Assembly: GCA_030628905.1 (NCBI GenBank)
Contig: DAOVQB010000014.1
Location: forward strand, 1 to 44,803
Length of the DNA stretch: 44,803 bases
Reading direction: 5' to 3'
From: DAOVQB01 sp023128935
GTDB taxonomy: Bacteria > Eisenbacteria > RBG-16-71-46 > CAIMUX01 > WJJG01
Shown: positions 39,863 through 44,803 of the stretch, one piece after another
Numbering within the stretch: the stretch's first letter is position 1
Layout of the letters: every line of letters starts with the position of its first letter
Notes under the pieces: model-generated
The model's database searches: none
What the model was told of the DNA's origin: nothing
The model's input: the letters and a program-made list of their open reading frames with translations, nothing else
Position numbers and translations under genes: made by a program

Positions 39863-41724
39863 CCAACCAGGCATTCACTGCCGTGGAGAAAGACAAGGAG
39901 AGCGCAATCGTGGATGCACCGTGTGACACAGGAGCCTCAGCAGGGGCGCGTGCGCAGCTCGTGCTTGAGCGCCGCGATGAGCTCTTCCGGATCTTGTACG
40001 ACACCGTGATGGAAGCAACCAGCGCGGACTATGACCAGGTCTTCTCAATCCTCTGCCGCAATCTGCGTCTCCTGTGTGGGGCCAGGAGTGTGATGCTCGC
40101 CTCCTATGAACCTCACCCCCCCATGCTGCGCATTGAAGCAATCGATTTCCAAGATGAGTTGAGGCACAACTGCCAGGAGTCAATCGGCAAAATTATCGCC
40201 GACCCGCCTGCTTGTCTCATAGGCGGTTGTGAGGCCACACAGATCCAAGTGTGCGATCCTGAGCTCTCCAGCCAGATTGAGGAATTCTTCGGATGCAGGA
40301 CTTGCTCCGCTGCCTGCCGTGACTCTATAGACAGATACCGCATCTCCTGCCTTCGAGACGGAGAGCTACTTGCCATCGGGATGATCCTGCTCCCCTCTGG
40401 CTGGACCCTCCGGCAGCAGGACATAATCAACGCTTACCTGAACATCGGGGTCGTAATCCTCCACCGCAACAAGGCTGTTCGAGAGAGCAGCCAGAGCGAG
40501 AAGAGATTCCGGACGTACGTCGAACAAGCCACGGTCGGCATCCTCATTCTAATCGATGACCGTGTTCGTTATGCCAACCCGCACCTCAGTGACCTCATGG
40601 GCTGTCCCGCAGGGGACCTGGATGAACCGTTCTATGATTTCCTCTTTCCCGAGGATCGGCCCCACCTCGATGGCTATCTCAAGGTGTTGCGCAGTAGCCA
40701 CCAGAGTTCCCCTGACCTCCAAATCGGCTTCCGTCACCGGACTGGCCACAGAATCGATATAGAGATCAGCGGGACACGCGTCACCTACACAGGCGAGCCG
40801 GCGGAACTACTCTTTTTGCGCGATGTGACCGAGCGCAACACCCTGCAGATGCAGCTGTCCAGGGCAGCCAAACTTGAGGCTATTGGCCAGCTGGCAGGAG
40901 GAATTGCGCACGAGATCAACACACCAACCCAATATGTTGGTGATAACACACGCTTCCTCCAAGAGACCTTCAGTGACATGCTAGAACTCATCAGTACCTA
41001 TCAAACCCTAATGGAGCGCGCCCGGGCCCGTGCGACGACGGAGGAGGACTTTCTAAAGGCCAAAGAGGCAGCAGAGGCAATTGATATCGCCTTCCTCGAG
41101 GAGGAAGTCCCGAAGGCTCTCGTGCAATCCCTCGAGGGCCTCGGCCGCATCAGCACTATTGTTGCGGCCATGAAAGCATTTGCCAATCCACAAGTCTGCG
41201 ATACGCGCCAGATCGACATCAACAAACTCATCCAGGACACGGTCACTGTCTCACGCAACGAATGGAAATATGTCGCTGAAATGGAAACCGTGCTTGACGA
41301 TTCCATCCCGTGCATCCCTATCAACGCAGCAGCGATCAATCAGGCCATACTCAATATCATCATCAATGCCGCCCAGGCCGTCGCGGGCACCATTGAGAAC
41401 GGATCTAAAGAGAAGGGCAAGATTAGTATTCGAACACGATGCGAGGGCAATTGGATACTCATCGAAATCCAAGACACCGGGGGCGGCATCCCTAAAGTTG
41501 TACAGCCCCGGGTGTTCGATCCATTCTTCACAACGAAGGAGGTCGGGAGCGGCACCGGGCAAGGGCTGGCCCTCGCTCATGCGGCCGTTGTCGATTCCCA
41601 TGGGGGAAAACTGACCTTCGAGACCAAGATCGGTAAGGGAACAACATTCGTCATCCGGCTTCCCGTCGCTGAGGCGGACGGAAATCATGCAGGGAGCCAT
41701 GGCGAGGAAGACACAGCTGCTTAG
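39859..41724 (+). CDS. Sensor histidine kinase with Cys-rich sensory domain and PAS
   Basis: A 621-residue soluble kinase. Residues 40-210 form a GAF-like region with a dense cysteine group: C119, C124, C132, C146, C149, C153 and C164. C146-x2-C149-x3-C153 looks like a metal or Fe-S site. A PAS domain (about 215-325) follows (VGILILIDDRVRYANPHLSDLMG). The H-box is GIAHEINTPTQYVGDN with H351, closely matching the upstream kinase. The ATPase motifs are NIIINAAQAV, DTGGGIP, VFDPFFTTK and GQGLALAH. It overlaps the preceding kinase by 4 bp. It is 54 nt from the second HDOD regulator. The signal could be redox or oxygen, which is inference. Confidence 0.93.
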   Translation: MTNQAFTAVEKDKESAIVDAPCDTGASAGARAQLVLERRDELFRILYDTVMEATSADYDQVFSILCRNLRLLCGARSVMLASYEPHPPMLRIEAIDFQDELRHNCQESIGKIIADPPACLIGGCEATQIQVCDPELSSQIEEFFGCRTCSAACRDSIDRYRISCLRDGELLAIGMILLPSGWTLRQQDIINAYLNIGVVILHRNKAVRESSQSEKRFRTYVEQATVGILILIDDRVRYANPHLSDLMGCPAGDLDEPFYDFLFPEDRPHLDGYLKVLRSSHQSSPDLQIGFRHRTGHRIDIEISGTRVTYTGEPAELLFLRDVTERNTLQMQLSRAAKLEAIGQLAGGIAHEINTPTQYVGDNTRFLQETFSDMLELISTYQTLMERARARATTEEDFLKAKEAAEAIDIAFLEEEVPKALVQSLEGLGRISTIVAAMKAFANPQVCDTRQIDINKLIQDTVTVSRNEWKYVAEMETVLDDSIPCIPINAAAINQAILNIIINAAQAVAGTIENGSKEKGKISIRTRCEGNWILIEIQDTGGGIPKVVQPRVFDPFFTTKEVGSGTGQGLALAHAAVVDSHGGKLTFETKIGKGTTFVIRLPVAEADGNHAGSHGEEDTAA

Positions 41725-41778
41725 GGTTTGTGCAGATAGCCTTGACCGCTCTCGCGATCGGCGGGCGGAGGACAGGAG

Positions 41779-43056
41779 ATGGACTACAGGATCGTCTTTG
41801 TGGACGATGAGCCAAGAGTCCTGCAAGGGCTCAAGCGCATGCTTCGAAGCATGCGCAAGAAGTGGACCATGCACTTCTGCCCGGGTGCATCGGAAGCCCT
41901 CGAGATCCTCGAGCGGGAACCTGTCGACATTGTCGTCTCGGACATGCGCATGCCCGGAATGGATGGAGCGGAATTCCTGACCGAGGTGATGACGCGCTTC
42001 CCCACCGTTGCCCGGCTGGCCCTGTCAGGCCAAGCGGATGAAGAGACAATCATGCGATCCGTCCGCCCCGTGCATCAGTATCTATCGAAGCCGTGCGATG
42101 CACAGGTGCTCAAGGCAACAATCCAACGACTCTGCTCGCTTCACGGTCTCCTGCAAAGCGATCACCTCAAGGGACTCGTGGCGCAGATGAAATCCATCCC
42201 CAGCCTTCCATCATTGTATACACAGATCATCAATGAACTCGAATCGGAGAATCCATCCATCAAGACGGTGGGGGCCATCATTGCTCGTGACGTAGGCATG
42301 ACCGCCAAGATCCTTCAGATGGTGAACTCGGCTTTCTTTGGCCTGCGACGCCGCGTCTCTGATCCCACCCATGCGGTCAATCTGCTTGGCGTGGATACGG
42401 TGAAGAACCTCGTGCTTTCGGTCCACGTGTTCTCCTCATCCAAGGCCGCTAAGCTCCCGTTCTCGCTCGGCGCTCTGTGGAACCACAGCATGACTGTCGG
42501 AATGCTGGCAAAAAGGTTGGCGCGCGCGGAGACCGCACAGCCAACTGTGATCGAGGACGCCCTGGGAGCCGGCATGCTACACGACCTGGGCAAGCTGATT
42601 CTGGCCGCGAACCTCCCGGAGAAGTACGAACAGGTTTCCACTCTGGCTGAACAGGAGGGCATCGAGCTCCTCAAGGCCGAGCAGGAAGTCGTGGGCACGA
42701 CCCACGCTGAACTTGGCGCCTACCTGTTGGGACTCTGGGGTCTGCCCGATAGCGTCGTCGAGGCACTCGCTTTTCACCACGCACCGCAAGGAGATTCAAG
42801 TACCGGCTTCCGACCCCTAACGGCCGTGCACGCTGCCAACGCGCTCGATCACGAGTTGCGTCCAAGCAGCAGCGCCTTGCCGACCTCGAAGATCGATGCT
42901 GCCTACATAGAACAGCTCGGCTTGGCAGGCCGGCTATCCGCCTGGCGGGGCCTTTGCCCCGCGGAAATCGAAGTGGCTGGGCTGGACAACGACCAGGACG
43001 CTGGATCCCACATTGATGAGGACACGGAACCCGGCGGTCACGAGAAGGCCGCCTGA
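41779..43056 (+). CDS. Response regulator with HDOD output domain (copy 2)
   Basis: A 425-residue paralogue of the regulator at 37380. The receiver has FVDDE, phospho-acceptor Asp in IVVSDMRMPGM and K in LSKP. The HDOD domain includes RDVGMTAKILQMVNSAFFG and MLHDLGKLIL. Shared with copy 1 are the linker LKGLVAQMKSIPSLPSLY and the end EQLGL. It adds an acidic C-terminal tail (DNDQDAGSHIDEDTE). GGAGG lies 7 nt upstream of the ATG. The order kinase-kinase between two such regulators suggests two pairs in mirror-image arrangement. Confidence 0.93.
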   Translation: MDYRIVFVDDEPRVLQGLKRMLRSMRKKWTMHFCPGASEALEILEREPVDIVVSDMRMPGMDGAEFLTEVMTRFPTVARLALSGQADEETIMRSVRPVHQYLSKPCDAQVLKATIQRLCSLHGLLQSDHLKGLVAQMKSIPSLPSLYTQIINELESENPSIKTVGAIIARDVGMTAKILQMVNSAFFGLRRRVSDPTHAVNLLGVDTVKNLVLSVHVFSSSKAAKLPFSLGALWNHSMTVGMLAKRLARAETAQPTVIEDALGAGMLHDLGKLILAANLPEKYEQVSTLAEQEGIELLKAEQEVVGTTHAELGAYLLGLWGLPDSVVEALAFHHAPQGDSSTGFRPLTAVHAANALDHELRPSSSALPTSKIDAAYIEQLGLAGRLSAWRGLCPAEIEVAGLDNDQDAGSHIDEDTEPGGHEKAA

Positions 43057-43091
43057 TATGGATCGATGCAGAGCTATTACGGAGGTCTGAC

Positions 43092-44264
43092 ATGACAGAG
43101 CGGATCTTGTTCGTCGACGACGATGAAAACCTGCTGGCAGGATACAAGCGGCACCTCCGCAAACTCTTTTCCCTCAGCGTTGCGGCAAGCGGGCAAGATG
43201 GACTGCGGGTACTAGAGGAAGAAGGGCCATTCGCAATTGTGGTCAGCGACATGAAAATGCCTGGTATGAATGGGATCGACTTTCTGGCGAAGGTAAGAGA
43301 GGTGGATCCCGATGTCGTGCGTATGATGCTGACCGGTTTCGCCGACGTCGACACAGCCATCGCATCAGTCAACGAAGGCAACATCTTCCGTTTTCTGACC
43401 AAGCCCTGCGATCAGGACACGCTCTCCACCGCCCTGCAAGCCGGGCTTCAACAACATAAGCTTATCACAGCGGAGCGCGAGCTGCTCGAGAAGACGCTGC
43501 GGGGTTCCGTCGGGGTTCTGGTGGAGATCCTGAGCCTTGTCAATCCAATCGCATTTGGGCGGGCGACACGGGTGAGGCGTTACGTCAAACACATCGTCTC
43601 CGAGCTGGATCTGCAGGCCAGATGGCAGTATGAGGTCGCGGCCATGCTGTCGCAGTTGGGGTGTGTTACGCTGCCCACCTCTCTGCTGGAGAAGGTCACG
43701 AATGGAGAACCCCTCAGCCCCGAGGAAAGCAAGATGTACTCCGCTCATCCCGAGGTTGGTGCCAGGCTCCTGGCCGACATCCCCCGGCTGCATCCGATCT
43801 CCTACATGATTCAGGGCCAGGAGACTGGCGTCATGGACGGCAAGGGCCTTATGGCTTGGGGGAGCGAGCGAGCGGATACGGAGCTGGGGGCAAAGATCCT
43901 CAAAGTCGCGCTGGACTTCGATTTGCTTATGACGCAGGGGAAACAAATCGACGTCGCGATCAGCGAAATGATATCACGCAAGGACACCTACGACCCCAGA
44001 GTTCTGTCCGCGATGGAGACCCTGGAGACCTCCGATGAGCTCATGGTCACCAAGAGCGTCACAGTGATGGATCTAACCATAAACATGATCGCCGATGAAG
44101 ACATAAAGGCAATGAACGGACTTCTCTTGCTGCAAAAGGATCAGAAGGTAACCCCAACGGTACTTGCAAGGCTTCGCAACTTCTCAATAGGCGTGGGAGT
44201 GCAGGAACCATTACGTGTGCGGACCTTGGTAGACATAGACAACTCCGGTGAAGCAGCATCATAG
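43092..44264 (+). CDS. Response regulator with degenerate HD-GYP-like output domain
   Basis: A 390-residue protein. The receiver (1-125) has FVDDD, the phospho-acceptor Asp in IVVSDMKMPGM, T in LTGFAD and K in LTKP. The output region (about 135-330) follows the helix pattern of HD-GYP domains (FGRATRVRRYVKHIV, SAHPEVGARLLADIP). The catalytic HD is replaced: the block LLHDIGKI reads MLSQLGCVTLP, and no HHE..GYP motif is visible. It probably acts as a binding or signalling domain rather than a c-di-GMP hydrolase. It follows the HDOD regulator by 35 nt. Confidence 0.88.
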   Translation: MTERILFVDDDENLLAGYKRHLRKLFSLSVAASGQDGLRVLEEEGPFAIVVSDMKMPGMNGIDFLAKVREVDPDVVRMMLTGFADVDTAIASVNEGNIFRFLTKPCDQDTLSTALQAGLQQHKLITAERELLEKTLRGSVGVLVEILSLVNPIAFGRATRVRRYVKHIVSELDLQARWQYEVAAMLSQLGCVTLPTSLLEKVTNGEPLSPEESKMYSAHPEVGARLLADIPRLHPISYMIQGQETGVMDGKGLMAWGSERADTELGAKILKVALDFDLLMTQGKQIDVAISEMISRKDTYDPRVLSAMETLETSDELMVTKSVTVMDLTINMIADEDIKAMNGLLLLQKDQKVTPTVLARLRNFSIGVGVQEPLRVRTLVDIDNSGEAAS

Positions 44265-44303
44265 TGGGAGTTAGGGAACCTAGTAAAAGAGGGAGAATGT
44301 AGC

Positions 44304-44803
44304 ATGTCAGCTAAGATCCTGCTTGTGGACGACGAGTACCTGTTTACTCAGGCGATCTGGAGATCGCTCCACACCGAAGGCTACAATATCCGAACGGCCT
44401 CTTCCGCAAAGGAGGCCCTGGGCATGCTCGACGAGGAGCCGGCTGATGTGGTGGTGTCAGATCAGAAAATGCCCGGCCTGTGTGGATCTGAATTTCTGGC
44501 CATCGTTCAAGAAAAGCACCCCGATACAATCAGGATCATGCTGACCGGTCAGGCTAGCCTGGAGACAGCCATCCGAGCCATCAACGAAGGACATGTCTTT
44601 AGGTTTCTGATGAAACCCTGCACGGGGCTAGAGCTTTCTGTCGCCATCAAGCAGGGTCTGCAACATAGAAAGCTTCTGATCCAAAGCTCTCATCTCCTGA
44701 AGGTCCTGCAGAAACAATCCTCGGTCTTGGATCAGCTGGAGAACGAACACCCAGGTATCACCAAGGTCACACGAAGCCAGGAGGGGGCCATTGTCATCGA
44801 CTA
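44304..44803 (+). CDS. Response regulator receiver protein (partial, runs off window)
   Basis: An open frame from the ATG at 44304 (GGGAG 8 nt upstream) to the window edge, 166 codons. The first 120 residues are a complete receiver: LVDDE, phospho-acceptor Asp in VVVSDQKMPGL, MLTGQAS and K in LMKP. The following part (SHLLKVLQKQSSVLDQLENEHPG) is a helical linker or coiled coil, and the output domain lies outside the window. It is the sixth gene of the signalling cluster and is most similar to the receiver of 43092-44264. Confidence 0.9.
   Translation, partial: MSAKILLVDDEYLFTQAIWRSLHTEGYNIRTASSAKEALGMLDEEPADVVVSDQKMPGLCGSEFLAIVQEKHPDTIRIMLTGQASLETAIRAINEGHVFRFLMKPCTGLELSVAIKQGLQHRKLLIQSSHLLKVLQKQSSVLDQLENEHPGITKVTRSQEGAIVID

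Overview
This 44.8 kb window is gene-dense bacterial DNA with about 60% GC by eye, strong Shine-Dalgarno sites and several ATGA-type overlaps. I infer an uncultivated, didermal bacterium of the FCB-adjacent kind (Eisenbacteria or Krumholzibacteria-like). The reasons are two secreted proteins ending in a FlgD/T9SS-like 'WDGRD..G..PAG.Y' module, papain-type exoproteases, and Cys-rich 'CC..G.C...C.PNPC' repeats. The lineage is inference; no rRNA or tRNA gene was found.

Layout. 1-430 holds a remnant of a 13E12/DUF222-type HNH protein. 467-2683 (-) is polynucleotide phosphorylase. 3071-7649 (+) carries a SAM methyltransferase, acetyl-CoA synthetase behind a long leader with a palindrome, and an OFA-family transporter. 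7894-9378 (+) is an HD-GYP phosphodiesterase. 9432-12116 (-) is a secreted protein with two class II glutamine amidotransferase domains. 12279-13349 (+) is a DUF362 ferredoxin-like protein.

13679-16471 (+) is the most striking segment. Two tandem lipoprotein paralogues of the UshA/metallophosphatase type each carry an in-frame TGA at codon 58, in the context PCG-TGA-HGKKGG. A 29-nt stretch downstream is identical in both and contains a hairpin at bacterial SECIS distance. I read both as selenoproteins. A small membrane protein follows 4 nt later.

16458-18602 (-) is a papain-like exoprotease. 18836-21007 (+) is an NAD salvage pair (pncA, pncB). 21241-22449 (+) is a D,D-carboxypeptidase, facing a fused Bax-like glucosaminidase/polysaccharide deacetylase (22558-24438, -). 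24879-28110 (+) has ornithine aminotransferase with a GGGAA repeat at its ribosome site, PflX, and a lipoprotein. 28138-29007 (-) is an unknown exported protein. 29478-34140 (+) is a compact run: isochorismatase-like hydrolase, thioredoxin-reductase-like flavoprotein without CxxC, a divergent RlmN/Cfr-like radical SAM protein, a transglutaminase-like lipoprotein and a YgjP-like metalloprotease. 34255-36108 is a second papain-like protease with six Cys-rich repeats. 36245-37285 is a DUF4268 protein.

37380-44803 (+) is a signalling cluster: REC-HDOD, histidine kinase, histidine kinase, REC-HDOD (mirror-image order), then a REC protein with a degenerate HD-GYP domain, and a further REC protein running off the end. 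Together with the HD-GYP enzyme at 7.9 kb, this indicates elaborate two-component and possibly c-di-GMP control.

A recurrent theme is short-repeat growth in or beside genes: a 51-bp tandem and an in-frame palindromic element in the amidotransferase gene, a 30-bp triplication in a signal peptide, a duplicated stop-codon region, and the rocD leader repeat.
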